This document shows, in pieces, positions 1-9,100 of a stretch of DNA of 28,721 nt. The stretch lies in contig JAFZTV010000087.1 of assembly GCA_017618625.1 (NCBI GenBank), positions 1 to 28,721 on the forward strand, written 5' to 3'. Numbering within the stretch: the stretch's first letter is position 1; each line of letters begins with the position of its first letter. A model generated the notes under the pieces. It did not search any database, was not told the DNA's origin, and worked only from the letters and a program-made list of their open reading frames with translations. The stretch comes from Bacteroidales bacterium (GTDB lineage Bacteria; Bacteroidota; Bacteroidia; Bacteroidales; P3). The translations under genes and the position numbers were made by a program.

Positions 1-30
1 CATTTCCATTCTTCATTTTTTTAATCCATT

Positions 31-52
31 CCCCTCGCCTCGCGGCGAGGGG
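31..52 (-). terminator. GC-rich hairpin downstream of the first gene
   Basis: A perfect 9-bp inverted repeat (CCCCTCGCC / GGCGAGGGG) with a 4-nt loop lies 21 bases beyond the stop codon of the minus-strand gene at 73-1119. Its position suits a transcript end. Read in the minus direction it is followed by A-rich rather than T-rich sequence, so it is not a textbook intrinsic terminator and may only stabilise the 3' end. Bases 1-30 hold nothing else recognisable. Confidence 0.4.
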
Positions 53-72
53 AACAGAGGATGAGGTATCTG

Positions 73-1119
73 CTATTCCACCACCAGCTTCTTGGTCACA
101 GTGCCTCTCGCGGTGGTCACTTTCACCAGATACACTCCCTTGCGGAATGTCGAGGTGTCGAAGGTGGCCGTGGCGCCGCAGGCGGCTTTGCGTAGAACCA
201 CGCGCCCCGCCATGTCGCGCACCGTCAGCTCGCTGATGGCCTCCGCACACGATACGGTAGTCACCCCGCTGGTCGGGTTGGGCCGCAAGCTGACCGCCGA
301 CTGCAATCCGCCATCCACCGCTCCAATACCCTCGTCACCGCCAGGGTTGTCAGGGTCATCAGGGTCATCAGGGTCATCGGGGTCATCGGGGTCTTCCGTC
401 CATCCTGGCGGCGGGGCAATTATTGGAAGTATTGGAAGCCACACATTAGCGTCTATCGTGTCTATATACCACGAACCAACTATTTCACCAAAAACATGTC
501 TTACACCATACAAATATCTTGTTATATCTGGATGAATGTTAGATCCAGGAATATTTACATGACCCGCTGCAAGTTCTGCATAAACGAAGAATGAACTATC
601 ATCCACATGGACAGGTCGGTCAAAATATCCGCAATACAAGGGTTGTGCAAATTCTAAAATACTGTCGGTCAAATCGCCATTTTCTCTTGTCATGATTTCA
701 TCGAAGATTAAGATTTTCTGCTCAGAATCTTGTGTGATTCTTACAGAGTCCATTACCGTATTAGAGCCATTCACGGGAACCGAATCCATTATTTTCAGCC
801 ATAATGCAGTATTCGAAGGGAGAGACGCTAACGAAATTGCCACCCCGTAAATTAACCCAGACTCCTTATCCAGTGTACATTCATATCCAGCACATTCAGC
901 AGTACTACCATGAGCTATTTCGAAATGACTCACAAGCGTTCTTTCCATCCTGGTGAAATAACAATTCTGGGAGGGTATCTGTGGAAACAGAAACCGCTTG
1001 TCGTTTAGTCTCACTGTATCCTGGCAAAAAACCGAATTACTTGCAAGCAATACAATTGATATTACCGCGAAACGGATTACGTATGACATCTTTTTCATAG
1101 GTTTGTATTTTTTTGACAT
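73..1119 (-). CDS. Secreted protein with T9SS type A C-terminal sorting domain
   Basis: Secreted protein of unknown function, 348 aa. Residues 1-33 form a signal peptide (basic start, hydrophobic stretch, ending FCQ). The body (about 34-240) matches no family I recognise. Residues 242-259 are an acidic DDP-repeat linker. From about residue 277 to the end there is a typical Bacteroidota type IX secretion sorting domain: LRPNPTSG, then a beta-rich stretch with GRVV, then KGVYLVKV and a Lys-rich end (KKLVVE). Proteins with this tail are exported to the periplasm by Sec, pass the outer membrane through T9SS, and are anchored or released. Met8 is an alternative start. The gene lies 15 bases after the stop of the 448-aa gene, so the two are probably co-transcribed. 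The body is clearly AT-rich, while the linker and sorting domain are GC-rich, which suggests a chimeric origin. Sorting-domain assignment is firm; function is unknown. Confidence 0.88.
   Translation of the reverse strand: MSKKYKPMKKMSYVIRFAVISIVLLASNSVFCQDTVRLNDKRFLFPQIPSQNCYFTRMERTLVSHFEIAHGSTAECAGYECTLDKESGLIYGVAISLASLPSNTALWLKIMDSVPVNGSNTVMDSVRITQDSEQKILIFDEIMTRENGDLTDSILEFAQPLYCGYFDRPVHVDDSSFFVYAELAAGHVNIPGSNIHPDITRYLYGVRHVFGEIVGSWYIDTIDANVWLPILPIIAPPPGWTEDPDDPDDPDDPDDPDNPGGDEGIGAVDGGLQSAVSLRPNPTSGVTTVSCAEAISELTVRDMAGRVVLRKAACGATATFDTSTFRKGVYLVKVTTARGTVTKKLVVE
343..396 (-). repeat. Six tandem 9-bp repeats coding an Asp-Asp-Pro linker
   Basis: Six near-identical 9-base units (agggtcatc and single-base variants) encode the acidic linker that separates the body of the protein from its T9SS sorting domain. 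Short in-frame units like these can change number by replication slippage without breaking the reading frame. Confidence 0.9.
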
Positions 1120-1134
1120 ATTTATTTACAAAAT

Positions 1135-2481
1135 TTAATCGTTTAGGCATTGCTGTGTAGATTCCACTGAAACCGAGTCAAACTGAACATTTGACCATTC
1201 AACCGAATAATCAGAATGACGAGCAGTGGCACGCAATCGCATATATCTGAACGGGAAGGTGTATGCACGAGAAATGGACGCACTGTCGAAACAGCTGCTG
1301 CTCGGCGTTGTCCACACTTTCTTCAGAGCAAAATAGTTGCCTGTTGCTAACATAAAGTGGGCGCCGTTGGGTGACGATGCTATGCTCGTCATGTCTAATC
1401 CTGGAATGTAGTATGTTTCGACGCTGTTTGTACCCGCCATACGTTCCGTGACCACCTGTGTCTCGTAATGAGTGGAGCTTCCCATGTAAGGCAGGTATTC
1501 CAACATGAGGTACGTTGAATGCTGACGGTTATATGCAAGTTCCCACGGCTCAGTCTTGCCTAAAGTATAAATCTCTTTGGAGTCCAGCATCGCAAGACTT
1601 GCCAGTTCGTAGAGACGAATACGTGTGACATACGCACCTGATGAAGTTACCGCATAACAAGCTGCCACAATCGAATCGCCTCTTGATTCCGTGGCATGGA
1701 TTTTGGAACCAGGTTCTGTATCAGGATGCTCGTAGTAACATACCGTATCTATTAATCCCGTCAACATGTCGATGCTGTTGCGTCTTGCTCTCCTCAACAT
1801 TGTAGTATTATTTCCAAAACTTCCGATAAATCCAACATAGTTGTTGGTAAGCACAACGTCGTCAAGATATTCATTAAAACTTCCTTCCTCATAACCATGC
1901 CTGACTTTGTAATTTGCCGAACTGGCCGACTTGCAGTCAACAATTCTGGCACGGCTGTCATTGGCTGGCCCATCCCCGATGGCTACAATCTCGTTAAGGC
2001 CCAACATATTGTTATGAAAGACAACCATTCTGCTGAGTTCATAGGTGCTGTCGATGCTAACATACTTGGCATATTCCTTACTGCTGCTTCCTGTTCTAAT
2101 CAAGTCAATATTAAACTTCAGTATAAACCCCTTCTCATTAAATAAACTCCAACGAGTACCGCAGGCATAGACGGTATCGCCCAAAACGCGAAAATCTCTG
2201 ACAAACATTCTATAGAGATTTATTCCCACCTTGTGAGTTATCGTAGCACTGTTGAGGTTGATGAGCATAAAATAGCCTTTTGAATGATCTTCAAAATAAC
2301 CGACTGCAAGTGTGTCATTAACATACCGTACTTTTGTATTAAACGAGTAATTCGCAGATGCATCCTTGATCACGAAACTTTCCGGCTGAGCCACCACCGT
2401 GTTGCAAAACGCCATTAAAGCGCCCAGTGCCAAAGCATCCAAAACTATGTTACACGACAACAAAGATAGTAATTTTTTCAT
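1135..2481 (-). CDS. Hypothetical secreted protein
   Basis: I do not recognise this 448-aa protein. Residues 1-32 look like a Sec signal peptide (MKKLLSLLS, hydrophobic core, ending VVAQ). The mature part has many short beta-strand-like stretches with repeated aromatic and Gly turns (VGYFEDHSKGYFML, VYACGTRW, GFIGSFGNN), compatible with a beta-propeller-like fold, but that is inference. It ends in QQCLND and has no T9SS sorting domain, no lipobox and no transmembrane helix after the signal. It may therefore stay in the periplasm or work with the T9SS-tagged protein encoded 15 bases downstream. Base composition is more AT-rich than the housekeeping genes elsewhere in the window, which hints at acquisition. 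No clear TAnnTTTG promoter was seen upstream. Confidence 0.75.
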   Translation of the reverse strand: MKKLLSLLSCNIVLDALALGALMAFCNTVVAQPESFVIKDASANYSFNTKVRYVNDTLAVGYFEDHSKGYFMLINLNSATITHKVGINLYRMFVRDFRVLGDTVYACGTRWSLFNEKGFILKFNIDLIRTGSSSKEYAKYVSIDSTYELSRMVVFHNNMLGLNEIVAIGDGPANDSRARIVDCKSASSANYKVRHGYEEGSFNEYLDDVVLTNNYVGFIGSFGNNTTMLRRARRNSIDMLTGLIDTVCYYEHPDTEPGSKIHATESRGDSIVAACYAVTSSGAYVTRIRLYELASLAMLDSKEIYTLGKTEPWELAYNRQHSTYLMLEYLPYMGSSTHYETQVVTERMAGTNSVETYYIPGLDMTSIASSPNGAHFMLATGNYFALKKVWTTPSSSCFDSASISRAYTFPFRYMRLRATARHSDYSVEWSNVQFDSVSVESTQQCLND

Positions 2482-2667
2482 GATTCTTTAATTTTTAGTT
2501 TATTACTTGCCTGCAACATAACCGACTCGATTGCGTTATATATTGTAGGCTTTGTTACAAGTGCCTGGGGTGCTGGCAGCAGGGTGATGTGCGTTTATGG
2601 TTTTCGCTTTTCCATGGCGCATCCCCTGCGACGCACCTTTTATTATTTATTCACTTTCTGTTTCTGC

Positions 2668-2705
2668 AGCCCCGCACCGGCGGCACTCGATTACCGTGCG
2701 GGGCT
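2668..2705 (-). terminator. Hairpin in the spacer after the sigma cassette
   Basis: A 10-bp inverted repeat (AGCCCCGCAC / GTGCGGGGCT) encloses an 18-nt loop. It sits 43 bases beyond the stop of the lipoprotein gene that ends the sigma cassette, so it could mark the 3' end of that transcript. There is no T-run on the minus-strand side, so the terminator role is inferred from position. The rest of the 266-base spacer (2482-2747) shows no gene I can support. Confidence 0.35.
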
Positions 2706-2747
2706 TGGTTGGATAAAGCACATGGGCTAACGTATGGTTTTGTTGCC

Positions 2748-3158
2748 TCACTTGCGGATAGCAGTACAGTTGAACAATCCCGTATTGTTGTCGAAAGTGA
2801 CCGTCACGGTATATCCCTGACTGGCCATGTTGGCAGCCCAGTTGTAGGCATCCTGTTTGTCGGCAGTAGAATAGGTGACGACTTCTTTCGACGCATTTAC
2901 GTAGTTCTTGTACTTGGTGAAGGTGACGGCATGACCCTCTTCGGCAAGTGTCAACATGTTCATTACAAATGATTCCCAGTCGCTTTCGTTTTCTATATGC
3001 ATAGAATACGAGATGCCGTCAACGGTGTAATTGCAGCTGTACTGCATTGGCGCCTGCTGCTCACTGGCAATGGGTTCTACAAACGATTCTTTCTGGCAGC
3101 TGGTAGCGAACATGCTGATTGCTGCGAACACGAACATTGTTCTAACGATTCTTTTCAT
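2748..3158 (-). CDS. Small lipoprotein, last gene of the sigma cassette
   Basis: A 136-aa lipoprotein of unknown function. The N-terminus has a basic start and a hydrophobic segment ending in the lipobox FATSC, which places the acylated cysteine at residue 21, followed by Q-K-E. The mature part has two halves. The first ends in a helix-like stretch (DWESFVMNMLTLAEEGHAVTF); the second begins KEVVTYSTADKQDAYNWA and ends in a beta-like GYTVTVTFDNNTGLFNCTA. The start codon overlaps the stop of the upstream 171-aa gene by four bases (ATGA), so translation is probably coupled. Being the last member of an operon led by an ECF sigma factor, it may be a regulated envelope protein or part of the sensing arm; this is inference from position only. 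Confidence 0.8.
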   Translation of the reverse strand: MKRIVRTMFVFAAISMFATSCQKESFVEPIASEQQAPMQYSCNYTVDGISYSMHIENESDWESFVMNMLTLAEEGHAVTFTKYKNYVNASKEVVTYSTADKQDAYNWAANMASQGYTVTVTFDNNTGLFNCTAIRK

Positions 3159-3670
3159 TTTCTTTTGATTTTTATGTTTGATTTATTGATACAGTTTTCT
3201 ATTATGAAAAAGACTACATCGAACTGCCCCTCGTTTCCGCTTGTGTGGAACACACATAGCTGGCGTTGGGGATGATAGATGGAAACGATGTCGTTTAATA
3301 TTCGGTTGCTGTCCGGAATACCTTTGTAATCATAGTTTGGACGTATGGATACACTTACATTCGTATATTGGTCGCTGCCGTATAGGGCGATTTCCTCCGG
3401 TGTCATTTGGTAGATATTGAAATCGTCCAGCAATTGGCTCCACGTGGAATCGTCTTTGGCTTCGAGCATTGTCACATCCACAAAAACACTGTCGTTGACC
3501 TTGTAGTCCTTTATGAACGATGCATCTATGCCACGAGTGTCAGCGTATTGTCGATATAGCTCGCTGCATTGTCTGGGTGGAAGTGTGCGAGGGCAGAGCC
3601 TCACAGCCAACGCCACGCCGACGATGACAAAGAACAAAAGTGATGGATATATTATCTTTTTCTTGCTCAT
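3155..3670 (-). CDS. Single-pass membrane-anchored protein in the sigma cassette
   Basis: A 171-aa protein I do not recognise. Residues 7-24 (YPSLLFFVIVGVALAVRL) form one hydrophobic segment after a basic MSKKK start. It is either an uncleaved N-terminal anchor or a signal peptide; the cysteine that follows (LCPRTLPPRQC) does not sit in a good lipobox. The rest is soluble, presumably periplasmic, and rich in Asp and Tyr (KVNDSVFVDVTMLEAKDD, VSIRPNYDYKG). It ends in a hydrophobic stretch (FDVVFFIIENC) and a basic tail. The gene overlaps both neighbours by four bases, the membrane protein gene before it and the lipoprotein gene after it, so it is made as part of a four-gene unit behind the ECF sigma factor. 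A sensor or anti-anti-sigma role is possible but unsupported by any motif. Confidence 0.72.
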   Translation of the reverse strand: MSKKKIIYPSLLFFVIVGVALAVRLCPRTLPPRQCSELYRQYADTRGIDASFIKDYKVNDSVFVDVTMLEAKDDSTWSQLLDDFNIYQMTPEEIALYGSDQYTNVSVSIRPNYDYKGIPDSNRILNDIVSIYHPQRQLCVFHTSGNEGQFDVVFFIIENCINKSNIKIKRK

Positions 3671-4191
3671 TGTGTCTGTGTCAAAAGAAGCGATACATTA
3701 TTCAGTGTTGCGGCGCGCTGCGAAGGAGTGGCGTCGGACATCGCGCGTCCGTTGGGGACAGGGAGTACAAGGAAAAGGAGCATTACGGTAAAGGTGGCCA
3801 CGACGGCAGCGCGTGGGAGGAGGAAACGCAACGACATGGGCGAGAAGGTACGCAGGAACGACTGGGAGGGCCGGAAGAGACGGACAGCATGCACTATTCC
3901 CTGAACCGCTGCAAAAAGGAGTGTCAGAGCGAGAAGAAGGATGAGTAGGAAGTCAAAGATGTCGGAGACATAGTAGCGGCGAAGCGGTACTATGGCGACG
4001 ATGGCGGCGAGGCAAACAGCAGCTATCGAGACGTGGACAAACACTTTGCGCCTGCGTGTGGAGCGTAGCGAGGCCTGCGACGGAAGGTTGATATGGGAGA
4101 GGTCGTGCTGACGGCTGATGCGGTCAATGTGCTCGCTGTGCTGCTGCCAGACGGCCTGCATGTCTTCGAGTATGTCGTAATTGTTATTCAT
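3667..4191 (-). CDS. Three-helix membrane protein, candidate anti-sigma factor
   Basis: A 174-aa inner-membrane protein directly downstream of, and overlapping by 8 bases, the ECF sigma factor. Residues 1-48 are soluble and helical (ILEDMQAVWQQHSEHIDRIS, then a basic patch RSTRRRK). Transmembrane helices lie at about 50-70, 78-101 and 125-145, and a short polar tail follows. A cytoplasmic N-terminal segment starting with DMQ(A)LW-like residues next to a sigma gene is common in Bacteroidales and is usually read as the cognate sigma regulator. The zinc anti-sigma motif (HxxxCxxC) is absent, so this would be a different type. The anti-sigma role is inferred from gene order and topology; the membrane topology itself is clear from the sequence. 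Confidence 0.75.
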   Translation of the reverse strand: MNNNYDILEDMQAVWQQHSEHIDRISRQHDLSHINLPSQASLRSTRRRKVFVHVSIAAVCLAAIVAIVPLRRYYVSDIFDFLLILLLALTLLFAAVQGIVHAVRLFRPSQSFLRTFSPMSLRFLLPRAAVVATFTVMLLFLVLPVPNGRAMSDATPSQRAATLNNVSLLLTQTQ

Positions 4192-4684
4192 CGGTTTTAT
4201 GCTTCAGTTTAATCAGTTTTTCTTTTATGCGTACGATGCGGTGCCTGACGGTGGACTCAGAGAGACCGAGAGTGAGGGCAATCTCGCGCGAGGGGACTCG
4301 GTCAAGATAGAGATAGACGATGGTTTTCTCCTTGTCGGAGAGAAGGTCGATGAGTTGGTACATCTGATTGACCATATCGCTATGGCTTTCTTCGGTGAGG
4401 CGGTTGCAGGTGTCGTCGTCGAGAGAAGTGAACAAGGGCGATTTGAAGCTATGGCGCACATGTGATATGGCGGTGTTGAAGGCGACGCGGTGGACCCATG
4501 TGTTCTCGCTGCACTCGCCCCTAAAGCGAGGCCAGCTTTCCCACAACGCACAGACGATGTCCTGGTAGAGATCTTTGATGTTTTCGGGATGGCGGTCGGT
4601 AAACATAAGGCAAGCCTTGAAGATGGAGCCTTCGCATCGGCTCAGCATCTCCATGAATGCCTTCTGTTCTTTCGTTTGTTCCAT
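4184..4684 (-). CDS. ECF-type RNA polymerase sigma factor
   Basis: A 166-aa sigma-70 family protein of the extracytoplasmic function type, which would direct RNA polymerase to a specific promoter set. Region 2 is at about residues 20-85, with the core-binding signature IKDLYQDIVCALWESWPRF and the DNA-melting part ENTWVHRVAFNTAISHVRH. Region 4 is at about 108-160, with a helix-turn-helix SREIALTLGLSESTVRHRIVRIKEKL that contacts the -35 element. Length fits the family. Its stop overlaps the start of the membrane protein gene by 8 bases, and two more overlapping genes follow, so all four are probably one transcript. Upstream (4685-4886) I see no TAnnTTTG box, which fits autoregulation by this sigma or another alternative factor, but that is inference. 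Confidence 0.92.
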   Translation of the reverse strand: MEQTKEQKAFMEMLSRCEGSIFKACLMFTDRHPENIKDLYQDIVCALWESWPRFRGECSENTWVHRVAFNTAISHVRHSFKSPLFTSLDDDTCNRLTEESHSDMVNQMYQLIDLLSDKEKTIVYLYLDRVPSREIALTLGLSESTVRHRIVRIKEKLIKLKHKTDE

Positions 4685-4870
4685 CGGTTGGCGGTCGGTC
4701 GGCAGTGGTTGGCGGGTGCTTTTAAACTATCGAGATTTAGTACCCGTACATTTATATTAGTCGCAAAAAGGTCGAAAATGTGCCACCTCGAAACGAAAAA
4801 AAATGAATACAAATTGTTATTGGACTGAAAGCCAATGTGGTTTGTGTAGTTTTTTTGAAAGGTTGAAAGT

Positions 4871-4895
4871 AAAAAAAAACAACAGGTCACTGACC
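4871..4895 (-). terminator. Possible terminator of the glycosyltransferase gene
   Basis: On the minus strand the short inverted repeat GGTCAGTGACC (4885-4895, containing the TGA stop codon) is followed by CTGTTG and a run of nine T (4871-4879). The T-run is convincing, but the stem is short. It would end the glycosyltransferase transcript before the sigma cassette. Confidence 0.35.
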
Positions 4896-6041
4896 ACTAA
4901 CAGCTAACTGCTGTCTGCTAACAGCCACCAATTCCTCCCTAAACTCCTTTATCCTCCCTATCGGCTCTCTCTCAAAATCCATCGGTTCCTCCCCTCCTAT
5001 TGTCCGCAGGTACTGCAATATCCTCAAGCCGTCAACCCTCTCCCTGCAAGCTCTCACAAACAGTTCCCTGCTCTTGTAGTTACGCCTCAGCGGCAGCCAC
5101 AGGTCGTCCGTCCTCAGCTGTTCCTTCAGAAAAGCACTCATCGGCGTCTCCACCTCGTGCTCATACAGTTCTTCGAACCTCTTGTAGGTCGCCCTCACCG
5201 CCTCGAAACCTTCTCTCCTATAGAACGGATATTTCTCCTTCTGTTCAGCTATCGTCATCGCCACCGCAGGTCCCGTGCCGAAAGGCACCCGTCGCGACAT
5301 ACGCCCTTGCGGACGCACCACCAGCTGCCCCCTGTCATTGCCTGCCACCATCACCCTGCCTGTCTTGACGAACTTCTGCATCAGGTAGAAATCCTCGCCG
5401 CCCTGCAGCGGGGTGATGCCGCCGGCTTTCCTGTATGCCGCCACCGTGAACGCCATAGCGCTGCCCAATGCGGTGAACGCATACGGGTTACCTATCGCCT
5501 GCATGTTCATCAGATAATGCCGCATATAGCACTCGTAGCGCAGCAGTCTCCTGTCCATTGCCTCGTCGCCTGTTACGGGATGGTAGTACGGCAACGCCAC
5601 CGCCCCTATCTCCGCATGACTCTCGAACAGCTCCGCAACGCCGCCGAGATAATCCTCGCCAAAGTCGGTGTCAGCATCAAGGCTTACAATTATCTCGCTA
5701 CCTGCCACCTGCTGCCCGCTAATCACGTCGAACAGCACCTTCCTTGCCCAGCCGACGCCCTGCTTCTTCTCCATCCATCCGTTGCCCGCCGTCGTGCGAT
5801 CTATCACCACCATCTTCAGGTCTTCGACTCCGCTCAGTATCCTCAACGTCTCTGCGTTGTTCTTCACCACCATCAGGCGGTACTCGTCATCTGACACATG
5901 CCACGCCTCCGGCTGGTTCACGCAGACGTATGTGGTGAAGTTCCTGTACGACTGTCTGCGAAGCGACGAAAGGAGACCTTCGAGGTTGTCCAGTTCGTCC
6001 ATCATCGGGATAGCTACTGAGATATGTCTGACAAGAGGCAT
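4887..6041 (-). CDS. Family 2 glycosyltransferase
   Basis: A 384-aa GT-A fold (GT2-type) glycosyltransferase, which would transfer a sugar from a nucleotide donor to an acceptor such as an envelope glycan. The start VRHISVAIPMMDELDNLEGLLSSL is the typical first strand and helix of the family. The metal-binding DxD is SLDADTDF (D122, D124), and QGGEDFYLMQKF (E216-D217) fits the acceptor or catalytic ED region. I chose ATG at 6041 because the longer frame starting at 6077 begins inside a 28-bp palindrome that lies between this gene and the M14 peptidase. The last residues (VAVSRQQLAVSGQ) are encoded by repeated words that continue past the stop, so the tail may be an extension by repeat growth. 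There is no membrane helix. Donor and acceptor cannot be told from the sequence. Confidence 0.85.
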   Translation of the reverse strand: MPLVRHISVAIPMMDELDNLEGLLSSLRRQSYRNFTTYVCVNQPEAWHVSDDEYRLMVVKNNAETLRILSGVEDLKMVVIDRTTAGNGWMEKKQGVGWARKVLFDVISGQQVAGSEIIVSLDADTDFGEDYLGGVAELFESHAEIGAVALPYYHPVTGDEAMDRRLLRYECYMRHYLMNMQAIGNPYAFTALGSAMAFTVAAYRKAGGITPLQGGEDFYLMQKFVKTGRVMVAGNDRGQLVVRPQGRMSRRVPFGTGPAVAMTIAEQKEKYPFYRREGFEAVRATYKRFEELYEHEVETPMSAFLKEQLRTDDLWLPLRRNYKSRELFVRACRERVDGLRILQYLRTIGGEEPMDFEREPIGRIKEFREELVAVSRQQLAVSGQ

Positions 6042-6063
6042 CAGTCGGCAGGCGGATAAAGCA

Positions 6064-6091
6064 GAGGGCACAGGCAATTGCCTGTGCCCTC
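6064..6091 (-). terminator. 28-bp perfect palindrome between M14 peptidase and glycosyltransferase
   Basis: A perfectly self-complementary stretch with 14-base half sites (GAGGGCACAGGCAA and its complement) forms a 12-bp stem with an AATT loop. It lies 22 bases after the M14 peptidase stop codon and just before the glycosyltransferase start, so it is best read as the terminator or 3' stabiliser of the peptidase mRNA. The following minus-strand bases (TGCTTTAT) give only a weak T-tract. Confidence 0.6.
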
Positions 6092-6113
6092 CGTCTTATA
6101 CATTCAAATTGTT

Positions 6114-9100
6114 TTACATCTTGACCAGTTTCATGGAGTGTGTGCCGATACGCAGGAAGTAGGTTCCCTTGGCGTATCCGCTGAGGTCAACCTCGGTGCT
6201 GCCAGCGGGCAGTGTCTGCAGCAGCTGGCCGTAGAGGTTGTACAGCTTCATCGGCTCGTTGCCTGCGGCATTTGTCTGTATGTTCACCTTTCCGTTGGTC
6301 GGGTTGGGATAGATTCTGTAGTTCAACTCCTCGACATCGTCGATGCCCTCACCGCTTCCGTCGCTCACGAACACCGCTATCAGCGTTACGTTGTGCGTTA
6401 CGTTGAACACATACGGGTTGTCGGTGGTGCCGTCGCTCCAGTGGTCGAACCGGAAGCCGTTGGCCGGTGTGGCGGTAGCCGTAACCTCCTGCATATAGCT
6501 GTAGGTGCCGCTACCAGTAGTGCTGCCGCAAATCTGGTTGTTGGGGTTCACCGTTACGGTGTATGCTATCGCGTCGAAGTAGGCGGTATAGGTGGTGTTG
6601 CCCGTCACGGTGACGGTACGTATCGGATAGGTGTTGCCGTCGTTCCACTCGCGGAAACGGTAGCCGTCGAGTGCGGTGGCGATGATATTGGCCTGCTCGC
6701 CGTAAGCATAGGTGCCGCTGCCGGTGGTGGTGCCGTGACTTGTCTCGTCAGGCACTACCGTCAGCTGGAAGCTGTTGGTGGTGAACACGGCGGTATAGGT
6801 GGCGTCGCCCGTGACGGTGATGGTACGCGGATTCTGCGTGTCGCCGTCGCTCCACTGGCTGAAGTTGTGCCCCTCGCCGGCGGTGGCGCTTATCGACACC
6901 TGCTCGCCATAGCTGTAGTTGCCGCTGCCCGTAGTGCTGCCGTATGCCGGGTTGTTGGCCGTAACGGTGATATGGTAGGTGTTGGCGGCGAACGAAGCGA
7001 TGTAGCTTGTGCTGCCGGTAACGGTAACCGTGCGGGTCGCCTGCGTGCTGCCGTCGTTCCAGCGCAGGAAGTGGTAGCCCTCGGCGGCGGTGGCCGTCAG
7101 GTTGATGGTGGTGCCGTAGGCGTAGGTGCTGGTGCCGTTGGGCGTGGTGCTGCCGTGTGTGGCATCGTCGGGAGCCACAGTAACGCTATAGCTCTCGGTG
7201 GCGAAGAAGGCGGTATAGGTGATGTTGCCCGTAACCGTTACGGTGCGCGGGTTGTCGGTATTGCCGTCGTTCCACTGTGTGAAATGGTGGCCGGTGGTCG
7301 GAGTTGCCGAGATGGTGACGGCGCTGTTTTCAAGATAGGTGCCTGTGCCGCTGGCGGTACCCATCGCGTTGTTGTCCGACACCACAGTCACGGTGTAATA
7401 CACCGGGTCGTGGTTCTCTTCCGAGAAGTTGGCGATGAGAGTGATATTCTGCGTGGCGGTGAAGGTGTGCGGTGTTGCGGTGGCGCCGTCGCTCCATCCG
7501 TTGAACACATAGCCATCGTTGGCGGTGGCGGTAGCCGTCACCGTCTGGCCGTGTGTGTAGGTGCCGCTACCCGTGGTGCTGCCGAAGCTGGCGTTGTTGG
7601 GTTGCACGGTGATGGTGTAGCTGTTGATTGCGAAGGTGGCGGTATAGGTGGCGTTGCCCGTAACCGTGACGCTGCGCGGGTTGTCGGTGTTATGGTCGTT
7701 CCATTCGACGAAATGGTAACCCTCGTTCGGTGTGGCAGTCAAGGTGGCGGTGGTGCCGTAGGCATAGGAGCCGCCGCCGCTCACCGAGCCGTAGCCGTTG
7801 TTGTTGGCGTTCACGGTGATGGTGTAGTTCAGTATGGCGAAGGTGGCGGTGTATGTGGCGTTGCCAGTAACGGTGACGGTACGCGGGTTGTCGGTGTTGC
7901 CGTCGCTCCAGCCGGTGAACTCATAGCCATCATTCGGAGTGGCCGAGATCTGCGTCGTGGTGCCGTAGGCAAAGCTGCCGCCACCGTTGACCGAGCCGTG
8001 GGTGTTGTTGTCGGCGGTAACGGTGATGGTGTAGTTGTTGGCGTTGAAATAGGCGGTATAGGTGGCATCCTCGGTTACCGTCACCGTGCGCGGGTTCTGA
8101 GTGTTGTTGTCGTTCCAGCGGGCGAAGGTGTAGTGCTCGTTAGGCGTGGCCGAGATCTGCGTCGTGGCACCGTATGCGAAACTGCCGCCACCTGCGACGG
8201 TGCCTTTCGCATTATCTTCGCTCTCCACCGTGAGAATGTATTCCCTTGCGCTGAAGTAGGCGGTATATTCTGCATCTTCCGTAACGGTGAAACTGCGCGG
8301 GTTGTCGGTGTTGTCGTCATTCCAGTGGTCGAACTCATATCCAGCGTTTGCCGTCGCCGTGAGGGTAGCCGTCTGTCCGCCGAGGTAGGTGCCGCCGCCT
8401 TCAACGGTGCCTTTGGCGTTGTCCTCGCTTGTGGCGGTGATGGTGTAAACCACAGGTGTCCAGCCTTCGGGCACCAGCTCAATCAGCAGGTTGGTGGGAG
8501 TGCCGTAGGTGGCGGTGACGTTGGTGTAGGTCTTGGTGATGTATCCCGGGCAGGAAGCGCGGAACGAGTAGGTGCCGTCGGCGATGGGGCGGTAGTAGTC
8601 GCCCAGCACGTGACGGCTGTATATCTGCGAGCTGTCGCGGTCGTGGTCAACCACCTCGATGAAAGCGCGCAGGGGCTCACGGGTGACAGAGTCAACCACG
8701 AAACCGTGGACACCCTCCTGAACCTCTTTAATCATGTTAATGAGCGACTGTTTCTGATAGTACCAATATGTTTTTGCTCCACGAGTGGTTGTGCTCGACC
8801 ATCCGCTTCCAGTGGTGGTATCATTTACATACGGACACTTGGTATTGGACACCTCGATTGTAAACGCCCTGATATGGTTGTAGAAATTTGAATAATCCTG
8901 CCAGCCACCGCTGATAGCATACCAGTCGCCACCGAAACATTGACCTGCTGTTGAGCCAGAACTCAATGCGCCAGTGTACATATTTCTCGGGAAGCCATTT
9001 CTAGTGCTTGCCGAGCCTGTATATGTCCTCAGTGTATTCAGGAAACGGTTGCCCATGGCAGTCCACCATGCGGCATCAGCCAGGTCTTTCTGCGACGATG

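Noticed and set aside
4685..4886. Search for a housekeeping promoter of the sigma cassette
   Set aside because: No TAnnTTTG element was found on the minus strand, and weaker candidates had wrong spacing, so none is annotated.
6078..8891. A 937-codon open frame on the plus strand
   Set aside because: It lies antisense to the M14 peptidase repeats, and its Val/Gly-rich product mirrors the repeat units. The minus-strand frame has a signal peptide, an intact zinc site and a sorting domain.
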